From positions 1-42,773 of IMG/VR virus record IMGVR_UViG_3300030222_000011: a stretch of DNA of 42,773 nucleotides. One strand, 5' to 3'. The translations under genes were made by a program, and so were the position numbers. Below are positions 1 to 7,393 of the stretch, one piece after another. Source of the DNA: a virus. Position 1 is the stretch's first letter, and each line of letters starts with the position of its first letter. Below the pieces are notes generated by a model that saw only the letters and a list, made by a program, of their open reading frames with translations, searched no databases and had not been told where the DNA came from.

Positions 1-55
1 AACTGAGCATCGGAAATGGAGGCGGGCTGCCGCCTGGCGGGGCTGCCCCGGCGCG

Positions 56-127
56 TCAGCGCTTGTCGTAGATGTTCGCCGGCTTGACGAACGGCGACTT
101 CTTCCGAGGCTGGATGAGAATCGGCAT
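56..127 (-). CDS. Possible 23-residue basic peptide
   Basis: A tiny ORF starts at ATG 127 and ends with TGA at 56-58. AGGAGA lies 7 nt upstream of the start, a good ribosome-binding site. The product is proline- and lysine-rich (begins MPILIQPRKK, ends NIYDKR) with no membrane segment. It is transcribed away from the operator array at 210-269, so the array could control it together with the plus-strand gene at 320. I do not recognise a family. The good Shine-Dalgarno is the main argument that it is real; its length makes chance possible. Confidence 0.35.
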   Translation of the reverse strand: MPILIQPRKKSPFVKPANIYDKR

Positions 128-209
128 TGTCTTCTCCTATTTCTGAGCGTTGCCCTGACGACAACACGAAGACGCTGCGCAAACATGGTTAATGGATTGC
201 AAGTGTAGA

Positions 210-269
210 TAAACGAGGCCCGTTTACTGATAAACGGAAGCCGTTTATTTTTCTTGGATTGACGTTTAT
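210..269. promoter_or_regulatory. Phased palindromic operator array
   Basis: Two palindromes and one half-site share the core TAAACG/CGTTTA. Site 1 is TAAACG-N5-CGTTTA at 210-226. Site 2 is the perfect ATAAACGG-AAG-CCGTTTAT at 230-248. A half-site ACGTTTAT lies at 262-269. The dyad centres fall at about 218, 239 and 260, exactly 21 bp (two helical turns) apart. A TTGACG hexamer (259-264) overlaps the third site and could be the -35 of the gene at 320. The arrangement looks like cooperative repressor binding; the XRE regulator encoded at 520-1269 is a natural but unproven candidate. Confidence 0.6.
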
Positions 270-319
270 TTACAAAAGGTTCCGATGCGCCGACACTGCT
301 TCCCGACCGAGGATGTGCA

Positions 320-523
320 ATGCCCGAACCGTCACATGAATTCTCTGGCAGCGACATGGACGGTTGGTCGCCGGCGGAACTGGCGCGTCTCGCCTCGGCG
401 CTCGAATCACTGACGCCGCTGACCGTCTTCGTCGACGACGAACGGATGCGCCCGGTCGTCGTGCGGCTGCTTCGGCAGACCGCCGGCGCGGTACTCGACG
501 AGGCCTATCAGCGCGCGGGCTAG
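320..523 (+). CDS. Small acidic hypothetical protein (67 aa)
   Basis: A 67-residue soluble protein, rich in Ala, Leu and Glu/Asp and probably helical, with no cysteines and no membrane segment. GAGGA lies about 7 nt before ATG 320, and the gene begins just downstream of the three phased operator sites. Its stop overlaps the stop of the convergent XRE regulator by 4 nt. I do not recognise the family. The position between an operator array and a regulator suggests an accessory or regulatory partner, which is inference only. Confidence 0.55.
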   Translation: MPEPSHEFSGSDMDGWSPAELARLASALESLTPLTVFVDDERMRPVVVRLLRQTAGAVLDEAYQRAG

Positions 524-1269
524 ACGGCCCGAAGGATCGGCGCGTCCGACGCCCCGAAGTGCGACCGCACGACCGTCGGGATCTCGGGATCGTCGAGCGG
601 CACGACGCCGACCCGACGAAGCGCGCCGCGAAGCGACGGGCCGTGACATGGCAGCATGACGGCCCGCGTGAAGATCGGCCCGATCATGCTGGACAGGAGC
701 GCCGTCCCGGTAAAGAACAGGCCCGTGGCCGCCTGTTCGAGGCCGATCAGCGATGGCTCGTGCACGGCCCGGCGGTTGATGCCGCACAGATAGGTTCGCC
801 CGCCCGCCCCGACAGCGAGCCCTTCATGGTCAGACCGATAGAACGCGTAGTCAGGGTGGCCCGGCCGGTGGAACCGGACGATGCGGCGGAACCCCACCAT
901 GCTCTCCCACCGCCGGACAAGAACCAATGACCTGAGCGCATCGCCCGGATGTTCGGCCATCGCGAAATAGAGATCGTAGCGCCCGGAGGCCACGTCGGCC
1001 GGCTGCATCGGGAGGTCGGCCAGCGTCAGTTGGGGGGCGCCCCCGGAGCCCCCGTGCCGTTCGATGAAACCGGGATCGAAGAAATCGGTCTGCGCGACTC
1101 CGAAGTAGGTGGCGAGGCGCACCAGCGTCCGCTCGCTCGGAAAGCTGACCCCCGCTGCCTGGTTGTTGATCTGCTGGGGGGAGATATCGAGGTCGCGCGC
1201 CACCTTCGCCGCGCCATGGTTGCGCAGAAGAAAACGCAGGTTCTTCGCAAAGACCTCGCGCGCGGACAT
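520..1269 (-). CDS. XRE-type helix-turn-helix regulator with C-terminal sensor-like domain
   Basis: Residues 1-65 form a Cro/C1-type helix-turn-helix: VARDLDISPQQINN is the turn and recognition helix, followed by RTLVRLATYFGV. Residues 90-249 are a separate globular domain without a recognised catalytic motif, in the position of an effector domain in larger XRE regulators. ATG 1269 is chosen because GGAGG sits 6 nt upstream; an in-frame GTG lies 6 nt earlier. It is convergent with the small gene at 320. A role as the repressor of the TAAACG palindromes 250 bp away is plausible. It could be host or prophage-flank DNA. Confidence 0.75.
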   Translation of the reverse strand: MSAREVFAKNLRFLLRNHGAAKVARDLDISPQQINNQAAGVSFPSERTLVRLATYFGVAQTDFFDPGFIERHGGSGGAPQLTLADLPMQPADVASGRYDLYFAMAEHPGDALRSLVLVRRWESMVGFRRIVRFHRPGHPDYAFYRSDHEGLAVGAGGRTYLCGINRRAVHEPSLIGLEQAATGLFFTGTALLSSMIGPIFTRAVMLPCHGPSLRGALRRVGVVPLDDPEIPTVVRSHFGASDAPILRAV

Positions 1270-1380
1270 GCCCACCCTCCAGCGCGCCGATCATGAAGAC
1301 TTCGCCGGAAAGTTCAATAGCGGGCAGTACAGAGGTTGGTCAGGTTAAGGCACCGTGGCCGACGATCAAGCGCTTCGGCC

Positions 1381-2028
1381 TCATCCTGGCGCGCTATCGA
1401 TTTCGATCAGCCGTTCGTCTGAGAGCGGCCGCTGCAGCGCCGACGCCTCCTCCCATGGCGCATTGAGCCAGGTGTCAATCTCGTCCGGCTCGGTAAGGAT
1501 CACCGGCATCGCCTTTTGGTGGATCGGCCCGACAACGCCGTTTGGCTCGGTGGTCAGAAAGCCGAAAAGGTCGACGCTGATCTCCCCCTCCTTGAGCTTG
1601 CGCACGCCGGTCCATCGGGTCCACACGCCGGCGAAGACGAACAGGGGCCGCGCGTCAGACAGCGCGAACCAGTGATTGCGGATCCGCCCTGTTTCCGGAT
1701 CCTTGTCGCGGCCCGGCTCGGCGAAGGCGTTCGCCGGCACGACGCAACGGCTGGCCGGCCCCAGCCAGCGGCGCCAATGCGGCGAGGCCGTGTTGCGGAC
1801 GTTGGTGACGCCCCGGTCGACCTTCTTTCCCTTCAGCGCGAACTGGGGCGAAGGCATGCCCCAACGGGCCATGACGATTTCGGCGCCATCATCTCCCTTG
1901 CGCACTACCGGCGCTTCATAGTCCGGATAGATGTTGCCGGCGGGCACATTGCCGGCCGCATTGGTCATGGCACGGCTGAGCTCGAGGATGGCGGCCGGTC
2001 CGGCCGACAAGTTGTAGAGGTTGCACAT
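1381..2028 (-). CDS. SOS response-associated peptidase (SRAP, YedK/HMCES family)
   Basis: SRAP proteins cross-link through Cys2 to abasic sites in single-stranded DNA and shield them. The sequence begins MCNLYN, placing Cys2 directly behind the removable initiator Met. Family blocks follow in order: RWGMP near residue 55, TNVRNT (75-80), RCVVPANAF with Glu104, and IHQKAMPVIL with His170 as the presumed catalytic His. At 215 residues it has normal family length. No strong ribosome-binding site is visible, but the Cys2 requirement fixes the start at 2028. Phage-borne copies exist, so it may be host or prophage cargo. Confidence 0.9.
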   Translation of the reverse strand: MCNLYNLSAGPAAILELSRAMTNAAGNVPAGNIYPDYEAPVVRKGDDGAEIVMARWGMPSPQFALKGKKVDRGVTNVRNTASPHWRRWLGPASRCVVPANAFAEPGRDKDPETGRIRNHWFALSDARPLFVFAGVWTRWTGVRKLKEGEISVDLFGFLTTEPNGVVGPIHQKAMPVILTEPDEIDTWLNAPWEEASALQRPLSDERLIEIDSAPG

Positions 2029-2088
2029 GGCGCAAACGTGCCCAACCGGGCGGAACCGTCAAGACCCACCAGTCAGCGCAGAAATTTT

Positions 2089-2116
2089 TTGTATCGTCGC
2101 CCAGTCGAAATATGCT
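2089..2116 (+). promoter_or_regulatory. Possible promoter of the secreted-protein gene
   Basis: TTGTAT at 2089-2094 and TATGCT at 2111-2116 are 16 bp apart in an AT-rich stretch just before the gene starting at 2153, giving a leader of about 30 nt that carries the GGAGG. The hexamers are imperfect, so this is suggestive only. Confidence 0.35.
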
Positions 2117-2152
2117 AAGATTGAAAACGTAGAAAGTTTTCTGGAGGACATC

Positions 2153-3223
2153 ATGAAGCGTTTCATAGCACTCTTGATTGCCTTTTCACCCACTATAGGC
2201 TTTGCTCAAGAATTAGACCATTGCGTCGCAGTTTATGAAACCGCAACTAGGAATTTACAGATATCGGAAGCCTCCTACAGTAGTTTGAATACCGTCTTTG
2301 ATCAATACTGTGAATCTAACGGTGAATTCAAAGATAGCGCAAAATCAGGCGGCCTTGAGGCTGTCATAAAATCGGTTCCGATTTCGCTCTCCGGAAATGC
2401 GTCATCTATAGAAGAACGTTTCCAGAATTTTTGCAGCAATTATTCCGGTATCAGATACAATAGTGCTGCGTCCCGAGCCCTTGCGGATACCGTCGTGGTC
2501 GATGCATTGAACGCGTTCAACAATTGCATCGAAATAAGCTCTCGTGGCGTAATTATAAGTCATTCCTCTCCCACGGGTCTTGACGGAACATTCAATTTCA
2601 CTTTTCGAGCAAATATCAATTATGAACTTCAAGGGGTACAAGAGGGAAGGAACATTGAATGTGAGATTAGAGACCCTCTTGACGGAAAGATGATTCAAGC
2701 GGATACGAGCACTACTCTGAAATTTGACAAGCCATTTAGTGCATTTTGTAAACGAAAACCGGAAGGTAGTCCTTCTGGTAAATTTTTCCCAAGAACTAGT
2801 GTTGTATTCGCTTCAAATCAAGGAAACTATTCTGTGTTGTATCCTGCAGAGGAAGTGTTAGATGTGGAATTTGCCTCCGTCTTGGACAGACGAATAAGTA
2901 ATGCGGAAGATCGTTTAATTGCCTTATCTAACAACCTAGAAACCAACATAGTGAAGCTTGAGGAGCGAGTGAATGACGTTTCTTCCGCTTCGAGCGCATT
3001 GGTGAGCGAGCTTCGGACCGCAATTGATTTCAAAGTCTTTAAAGTCCTAAGGGCCGATAGCCAGCCTGGGGAACGCGACTACGCACATGTGGGATGCGCC
3101 GACCCTACGGCATGGGTCCAGAGCCAGTGTCCAGGATACTCCGTTGAAATGATTGTACTTAGTAGTCGTTCGGGCGGTCATTGCGGCTTCACTCACTATC
3201 TGGGTATCTGTAAAAGAAAGTAA
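2153..3223 (+). CDS. AT-rich accessory gene: secreted protein with coiled coil and Cys-containing C-terminus
   Basis: The start at 2153 has GGAGG upstream and gives a clean Sec signal peptide (MKRFIALLIAFSPTIGFA, then QE). The product is 356 aa. The mature protein has an N-terminal domain with several cysteines, a middle beta-rich domain, a coiled-coil stretch around residues 245-300, and a C-terminal domain with spaced Cys (VGCADPTAW, SQCPGY, GHCGFTH, GICKRK). The tail may bind a ligand or surface structure. The region is much richer in A/T than its neighbours, a sign of recent transfer. I do not recognise the family. Cargo exported to the periplasm or cell surface is the most that can be said. 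Confidence 0.75.
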   Translation: MKRFIALLIAFSPTIGFAQELDHCVAVYETATRNLQISEASYSSLNTVFDQYCESNGEFKDSAKSGGLEAVIKSVPISLSGNASSIEERFQNFCSNYSGIRYNSAASRALADTVVVDALNAFNNCIEISSRGVIISHSSPTGLDGTFNFTFRANINYELQGVQEGRNIECEIRDPLDGKMIQADTSTTLKFDKPFSAFCKRKPEGSPSGKFFPRTSVVFASNQGNYSVLYPAEEVLDVEFASVLDRRISNAEDRLIALSNNLETNIVKLEERVNDVSSASSALVSELRTAIDFKVFKVLRADSQPGERDYAHVGCADPTAWVQSQCPGYSVEMIVLSSRSGGHCGFTHYLGICKRK

Positions 3224-3672
3224 CGTTCTTTTCACATGACCACAGATTGACTTTCGAAGAGTTCAGAGAACCCACAATTGGTTAGGCGTGTGGCTACGAA
3301 CATGCGCTTGACCTTCCGATACAGGTCTTGGTGCGTTTTTTGGGTTGTTCTCGTTGCACTCGTCATCGAATTCTCTAGCAATCTAGGATGCGGAAAAAGA
3401 CGAAAGCAATTGCGGTCAGGTCAGGGGTTGTCGTTCTTGAACCGGTCTGACCGGAACGGACCAATGCGGAAAAATTCTGTGCAACCATCAGTTCGGATTG
3501 CATACCATTTTGGCAAGTTTGACCTTCCGAAGCGAGCATTTGTGCAACACGTAGCATCGAGTATTTTGGGTTCGGAGCCGCATATCGCGGCGAACACCAT
3601 GAAGATCCGCATAGGGCCAAGAACATCCCAGCGGCTCTTCGCATCTTCGTTCTGAAACTGCAAACGCGGCCG
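3224..3672. other. Gene-free stretch
   Basis: About 450 bp of intermediate base composition between the AT-rich secreted-protein gene and the small cysteine protein. Open frames exist on both strands, but none has a convincing start, ribosome-binding site or recognisable protein character. No tRNA-like structure is visible. It may contain the left prophage junction, but no att repeat can be recognised without the right end. Confidence 0.4.
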
Positions 3673-3906
3673 TCATCCCGGCGCCATCCCGCCACCGGTT
3701 GGAACGATGCGCACGCCACACGGCCGACTGCCGCAGCGCGTGCAGCGCAGGCGCGGCGCCAGGTCCGCGTGCATGACCGAGAGGTCGCGGCCGTAGCGCG
3801 ACGCCAGCGCCTCGAGATCGAGCGGCGCCATGTGCCAGCAATCGCGGCCATGGCACACCGCCCAGAGCGCGGATCCATCCTCGAGCAGATCGCCGATCGT
3901 GTTCAT
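3673..3906 (-). CDS. Small cysteine-rich phage-associated protein (putative zinc-binding)
   Basis: A 77-aa protein with a Cys pair in CHGRDCWH near the N-terminus and CTRCGSRPC near the C-terminus, consistent with a small zinc-ribbon fold. The body LASRYGRDLSVMHADLAPRL resembles small proteins often annotated as hypothetical in alphaproteobacterial genomes and phages. It lies just beyond the late terminator at 3937-3973, on the same strand. Function unknown; DNA- or protein-binding is inferred only from the cysteines. Confidence 0.7.
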   Translation of the reverse strand: MNTIGDLLEDGSALWAVCHGRDCWHMAPLDLEALASRYGRDLSVMHADLAPRLRCTRCGSRPCGVRIVPTGGGMAPG

Positions 3907-3936
3907 GGGACAGGAATATGATCGCAGCCGCCGACA

Positions 3937-3973
3937 AGAAAAGCCCCGCGTGCCGGTCGGGGCGCGCGGGGCT
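3937..3973 (-). terminator. Rho-independent terminator of the late operon
   Basis: Perfect 8-bp arms GCCCCGCG (3943-3950) and CGCGGGGC (3965-3972) enclose a 14-nt loop. Read on the minus strand the stem is followed by TTTTCTT. It sits just after the last lysis-cassette gene and is the first clear stop signal below the late genes that begin at 29138. Confidence 0.8.
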
Positions 3974-4103
3974 TGGCGTCGATGTTGGGTTACAGGTTAT
4001 CGGGCGGGTCAGGCCCGTGGATCAGACACCGTTTGAAGGCTTCCTGTCGGCCCGGTTGATCGTCGCCCGGTGGCGGCGGGCCGCACCGCGCGGGCGGTTC
4101 GGA

Positions 4104-4445
4104 TCAGATCTTGTTGTTGCGATCCATGAAGATGGTCCGCAGTTCACGGATTTCCTTGGCCAGATCGCCGATCACCACGGCAAGCCGGTTCTCGACCTTG
4201 TCGAGATGCTCCGACGATGCGAAGTCCTTGGCCATTTTCAGTTCGAGCTGCGCCACTTCGCGGCTGACCTTGATCGCCTCGGCCCTTGCCTCGGAGGCCG
4301 CGGCCACGGCCGCCGCGGCGGTTTCCTTGTTGGTCTCCGACCGGGCGCTGATCTTCGAGGCCTGCCACACCCACCCCGCGACGAGCCCCGCCGTCGTGAT
4401 CGCCGACATGGCGATGGCCGCCCATGCGAGCCAGTCGATCGTCAT
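4104..4445 (-). CDS. Membrane protein with one N-terminal helix and a coiled coil (possible holin or accessory lysis protein)
   Basis: 113 aa. Residues 5-27 are a hydrophobic helix (LAWAAIAMSAITTAGLVAGW). Residues 33-113 are a charged coiled coil ending DRNNKI. It is the last gene of the lysis cassette before the terminator. Single-helix proteins with a long cytoplasmic coil are common beside phage endolysins. No classical holin family can be assigned, so holin function is inferred from location and topology. Confidence 0.65.
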   Translation of the reverse strand: MTIDWLAWAAIAMSAITTAGLVAGWVWQASKISARSETNKETAAAAVAAASEARAEAIKVSREVAQLELKMAKDFASSEHLDKVENRLAVVIGDLAKEIRELRTIFMDRNNKI

Positions 4446-4470
4446 CGTCTCACCCTTCGCCTTCTCGTTG

Positions 4471-4605
4471 TCAGCCGATCGCGCCGAACAGCCGCCCGAT
4501 CACCGTCACCAGCAGCACGAACGCCAGCACCGCGCCGAGCAGGCCGAACCAGAGCTGGAAGAAACAGCCGATCGGCGGCGGGTCGCCAGGGTCGCCCGGC
4601 ATCAT
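4471..4605 (-). CDS. 44-residue single-span membrane protein of the lysis cassette
   Basis: ATG 4605 overlaps the TGA of the upstream lipoprotein gene, suggesting translational coupling; there is no separate ribosome-binding site. The protein has a short Pro-rich head (MMPGDPGDPPPIG), one hydrophobic helix (about residues 18-38) and no tail. Size, topology and position suit a small holin or accessory lysis protein, but no family is recognised. An in-frame start at 4665 would add 20 residues and overlap the lipoprotein gene further. Confidence 0.5.
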   Translation of the reverse strand: MMPGDPGDPPPIGCFFQLWFGLLGAVLAFVLLVTVIGRLFGAIG

Positions 4606-4859
4606 CGGTTCACGGCCTGACTGTGGCGCAGGCACTCCGACCGCGTCCACACGTTCGCCCCGCACAGGCCGGCGGCCGTGTCGTCGATCTTGTCCTGGTC
4701 GGCCGGCGTCGCGCCGATCGCGCCGACCAGCGCCGTGCCGACCACGGCGCGGGCGGTCAGCCGCTGCTGGTCAGCGGACGCATTCACCGCTGACGAAGTC
4801 GTACATCCCGCCACGCTCATTGCACTGGCGGCGAAGAAAGCGAGCGCGATCGGCTTCAT
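4602..4859 (-). CDS. Outer-membrane lipoprotein, putative o-spanin (Rz1-like)
   Basis: 85 aa with a lipoprotein signal: MKPIALAFFAASAMSVAGC, lipobox VAGC with Cys19. GGAG lies 7 nt before ATG 4859. The start lies inside the 3' part of the membrane-anchored gene at 4771-5046, in another frame, with an 89-nt overlap. This nested architecture is the hallmark of Rz/Rz1 spanin pairs, which disrupt the outer membrane at the end of phage lysis. The mature part is not proline-rich as in lambda Rz1 and has a C-terminal Cys pair (GLCGANVWTRSEC), so the assignment rests on context. Confidence 0.65.
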   Translation of the reverse strand: MKPIALAFFAASAMSVAGCTTSSAVNASADQQRLTARAVVGTALVGAIGATPADQDKIDDTAAGLCGANVWTRSECLRHSQAVNR

Positions 4860-5046
4860 TGGTGATCTCCCTTGCGGCGCGATTGGTTGCTTCGGTCAGT
4901 TCGGCGCGGGCGTCCGCCTCGCCGGCCGCATGCTGCGCCGGCCCGTGCACGAACACGGCCCAGCCCAGCGCGACGGAAAAGCCGGCGGCGAGCGCCAGCG
5001 CGCCCACGGCGGCGAGCCGGAACGGCTCGGTCAGACGATCGATCAT
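4771..5046 (-). CDS. Inner-membrane protein, putative i-spanin (Rz-like)
   Basis: 91 aa. One N-terminal helix (about residues 10-34) is followed by a periplasmic helical stretch (ARAELTEATNRAAREI) and a C-terminal Cys pair around RRQCNERGG and GECVR. The start overlaps the stop of the muramidase gene as ATGA. The downstream lipoprotein gene begins within it in a different frame. Topology, order after the endolysin and nesting all fit an i-spanin, though it is shorter than lambda Rz. Confidence 0.65.
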   Translation of the reverse strand: MIDRLTEPFRLAAVGALALAAGFSVALGWAVFVHGPAQHAAGEADARAELTEATNRAAREITNEADRARFLRRQCNERGGMYDFVSGECVR

Positions 5047-6131
5047 GCGTAGCCCTCCAGGCCCGTGCGCGTGCGCCGCTTCTGCCAGACGCGCCAGCCG
5101 GCCCAGGCCAGCCCGCCAAGCGCCAGGCCGACCGAAAGGATCGTTAGCGCGAGAAGCACCTGGTCGGGCAGCGCATGGCCGGTGTTCTGCAGCGTGTCGT
5201 CGACCGTGCGCTTGGCCGTCTCGAGCGCGGCGCCGCCGCCGACACCGACGCCGACGCCGACGCCCACGTCGGGATCGCGGGTGACCGGCACGTCGCCGGG
5301 CGCCTCATCCGGCCGCTGGCGATAGCGGGCCAGCGCGGCCATGGTTTCGGGGCCGGCGATGCCGTCGACGGAAAGGCCCTTGGCCGCCTGGAAGGCGCGC
5401 ACGGCATGCAGTGTCGCCGGCCCGAAATCGCCGTCGACCGGACCGGCGTCGAAGCCGGCGCGGCGCAACAGGGCCTGCAGCTCGCGCACCTTGCGGCCCT
5501 TCGAGCCGAGGCGCAGCATGCCGGCGGCCGGGCTCGCCGCAAGCCTGCCGCCGCTGTAGCGCGCATAAGCCTCCGCCATCTTCTCGTCATAGCGGTTCCG
5601 GCGATAAAGGCGCCCGTTATAGACCCGCGCGAAGCCGGCCCAGTCGCGCCGGCGCAGCTCGTCGAGCAGGCCGTTGCGACGGATGAACCGGACCATCAGC
5701 TCGACCTGGCCGGCAAGGTCGCGCCGCGCCATGGCGACCAGACCGTGCACGCTGGAAAAGCCGAGCGCTTTCCAATTGCCGCCCATCACCTGACCGACGC
5801 CGAAACTGGTCGATTCGAGCGCGGCCTCGGCGTCGATCCGCATCGCGCGCTCGAGCAGCGCCCAGCGCGCGGCCTGGGAGCGCGGGTTGCGCACCCCGCC
5901 GACCTTCGGGCTGGCCAGCCCCTGCCGGCGCGCCAGCGCGCGCTTCTCCCCGGTCAGCCGGTCGTCGAACCAGTGGCCCTCGAACCGGATCACGGGGCGC
6001 CATTCGCCGTCGACCATGGCGCCGGTGCGGCCGGCGCTTTCGACCTCGACGACGGCGAGCAGCGCCGCCGGCTCGATCCGGTGTTCGTTCGCGACACGGG
6101 TGATCGTGTCGACGGTTTGCGCGTCGAACAT
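5043..6131 (-). CDS. Endolysin: N-acetylmuramidase with peptidoglycan-binding domain and C-terminal membrane anchor
   Basis: Hydrolyses the glycan backbone of peptidoglycan for host lysis. Residues 1-180 match the N-acetylmuramidase family PF11860, with Glu31 in VEVESAG as likely catalytic residue and IRFEGHWF (Glu51). A PG_binding_1 domain follows at about 205-265 (LGSKGRKVRELQALLRRAGF). A VG-repeat linker (about 290-300) and a transmembrane helix (about 322-345, LLALTILSVGLALGGLAWAG) end the protein. ATG 6131 has GGAG 8 nt upstream; a TTG lies 15 nt earlier. A C-terminal anchor is unusual for an endolysin and may hold it inactive at the membrane until lysis. Its 5' end was copied downstream (see 7417-7509). 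Confidence 0.9.
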   Translation of the reverse strand: MFDAQTVDTITRVANEHRIEPAALLAVVEVESAGRTGAMVDGEWRPVIRFEGHWFDDRLTGEKRALARRQGLASPKVGGVRNPRSQAARWALLERAMRIDAEAALESTSFGVGQVMGGNWKALGFSSVHGLVAMARRDLAGQVELMVRFIRRNGLLDELRRRDWAGFARVYNGRLYRRNRYDEKMAEAYARYSGGRLAASPAAGMLRLGSKGRKVRELQALLRRAGFDAGPVDGDFGPATLHAVRAFQAAKGLSVDGIAGPETMAALARYRQRPDEAPGDVPVTRDPDVGVGVGVGVGGGAALETAKRTVDDTLQNTGHALPDQVLLALTILSVGLALGGLAWAGWRVWQKRRTRTGLEGYA

Positions 6132-6292
6132 GGCGGTCTCCAGCAAAGGGGGTGTCAGCCTGAAAGTAGACGTGTCAGTTTCGGCGTTTACAGATTGCCG
6201 CTTTATTGCGGAAATCGGTGGCTTGAGAGTCCAGCGGCCAGCGCATAGGAGTCGGGCATGCGAATATCCCTTCTTCTACTTGCGCTCGGCGC
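6016..6292. repeat. Left copy of a long direct repeat
   Basis: This segment contains the first codons of the muramidase gene, the intergenic region, the ribosome-binding site and the signal-peptide start of the secreted protein at 6258. It is nearly identical to 7394-7669, about 1377 bp away, with scattered substitutions and one or two small indels. It marks a tandem duplication whose unit was one intergenic region plus one secreted-protein gene. Confidence 0.9.
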
Positions 6293-7358
6293 AATTCTGT
6301 TCATGGCGATCCCCAGCCAAAGGGCCGAAAATATACCCGCCTGGCAGACATACTGCGCGGTTCCGCAGCGCAATGCAGGGGAGCCGGGCATCATCTCAGT
6401 CGAGCGCGTGGGGCGCGCATCGCCTGACATCCGATCCGGTCACCTGTTCGTTCACGATGGGCGGTTGCGGACCTGGGACGTTGCCAATGGCGATCAGTTC
6501 AGAGGCCGCGACATGAAGCAGGCCCAGCCGGTTCCTTGCCCCGGATTTTCCGCCTACGGCTGGTCTTTCACATACGGCGATGGTCAAGCGACGGCCTGCA
6601 AGGCCGGGACGTGTACGTCCATCGCCGTGCGCGATCGAACTCTCGCCTTCTCCTATGCCGCCCATGACGGGGCGGTCTTTGTCGGCACAAGCTTTGGCGA
6701 CGCTCTGCTGTTTCGTGATGGACAATGGTGCCGGATGGTCAGACAGGGCGATGAATGGGCCTGCCCCGACGAAGCAGCACCACCACCAACAAAGCCGTCG
6801 AACCAGTTCTACTCCTCAGCGATCTACGAAGGGCGCACGCTGGTCGGCGAATACCCGACCGGCAATTTGTTCGAGTTTGACGGTCGACGCGTTTTCCCTT
6901 CCGGCATCCCGAGACCGGTTGAGGGCTACGCGCTTGAAGCCCAGACGCTGATGCCCTTCTGCGGCTCGCTTCTGGTCGGCTACTGGCCCACGGGGACGAT
7001 CCATCGGTGGGACGGCAAGCGCTGGCATGAGCCGATCTCCCTGTTCAATGTGCCGGCAGACTATCCGCAGTTCAGCGACCATGCCGAAGGCGCCGGGCTT
7101 GTCGCAAACTTCTTTGGCCGGAGGGTGCCTTCCCTGGTCCCGCATGATGGCGAACTCTACGCTATCAGCGGAAGCAAAGGGGATTGGAACGCGCAGATCG
7201 ACAGCGGTTTGCCGCCATCGGTTTTCTCGGAGTACGGCGTTGTCTGGCGACTATCTTGTAGCAACCAGAGTGGAGTGGTACGGGCCTCCTATTCCGATGG
7301 CTCGCGGGTCGAACCAGACGCCTTCAGCATCGCCCCTGCCGATCGGCCATTGATCTGA
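6258..7358 (+). CDS. Secreted repeat-containing protein, copy 1 (possible beta-propeller)
   Basis: 366 aa with AGGAG 7 nt upstream of ATG 6258. A signal peptide (MRISLLLLALGAILFMAIPS) is followed by NIPAWQTYCAVP. The body carries spaced, similar blades: GDALLFRDGQWCRM, LVGEYPTGNLFEFDGRR, LVGYWPTGTIHRWDGKRW and FFGRRVPSLVPHDGELYA. The recurring YPTG/YWPTG plus FDG/WDG pattern suggests a beta-propeller. The gene is on the plus strand between the endolysin and the tail spike, against the late operon, so it is likely independently expressed cargo. Its paralogue at 7635 keeps these motifs but has diverged elsewhere. Receptor masking or surface modification is a guess. Confidence 0.8.
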   Translation: MRISLLLLALGAILFMAIPSQRAENIPAWQTYCAVPQRNAGEPGIISVERVGRASPDIRSGHLFVHDGRLRTWDVANGDQFRGRDMKQAQPVPCPGFSAYGWSFTYGDGQATACKAGTCTSIAVRDRTLAFSYAAHDGAVFVGTSFGDALLFRDGQWCRMVRQGDEWACPDEAAPPPTKPSNQFYSSAIYEGRTLVGEYPTGNLFEFDGRRVFPSGIPRPVEGYALEAQTLMPFCGSLLVGYWPTGTIHRWDGKRWHEPISLFNVPADYPQFSDHAEGAGLVANFFGRRVPSLVPHDGELYAISGSKGDWNAQIDSGLPPSVFSEYGVVWRLSCSNQSGVVRASYSDGSRVEPDAFSIAPADRPLI

Positions 7359-7393
7359 CCATCGCACGGCTGAACGCCACTTCCCGCGTTACA

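Noticed and set aside
3278-3655. Plus-strand open frame of 125 codons in the gene-free stretch
   Set aside because: No convincing start or ribosome-binding site and competing open frames on the other strand; protein character is poor.
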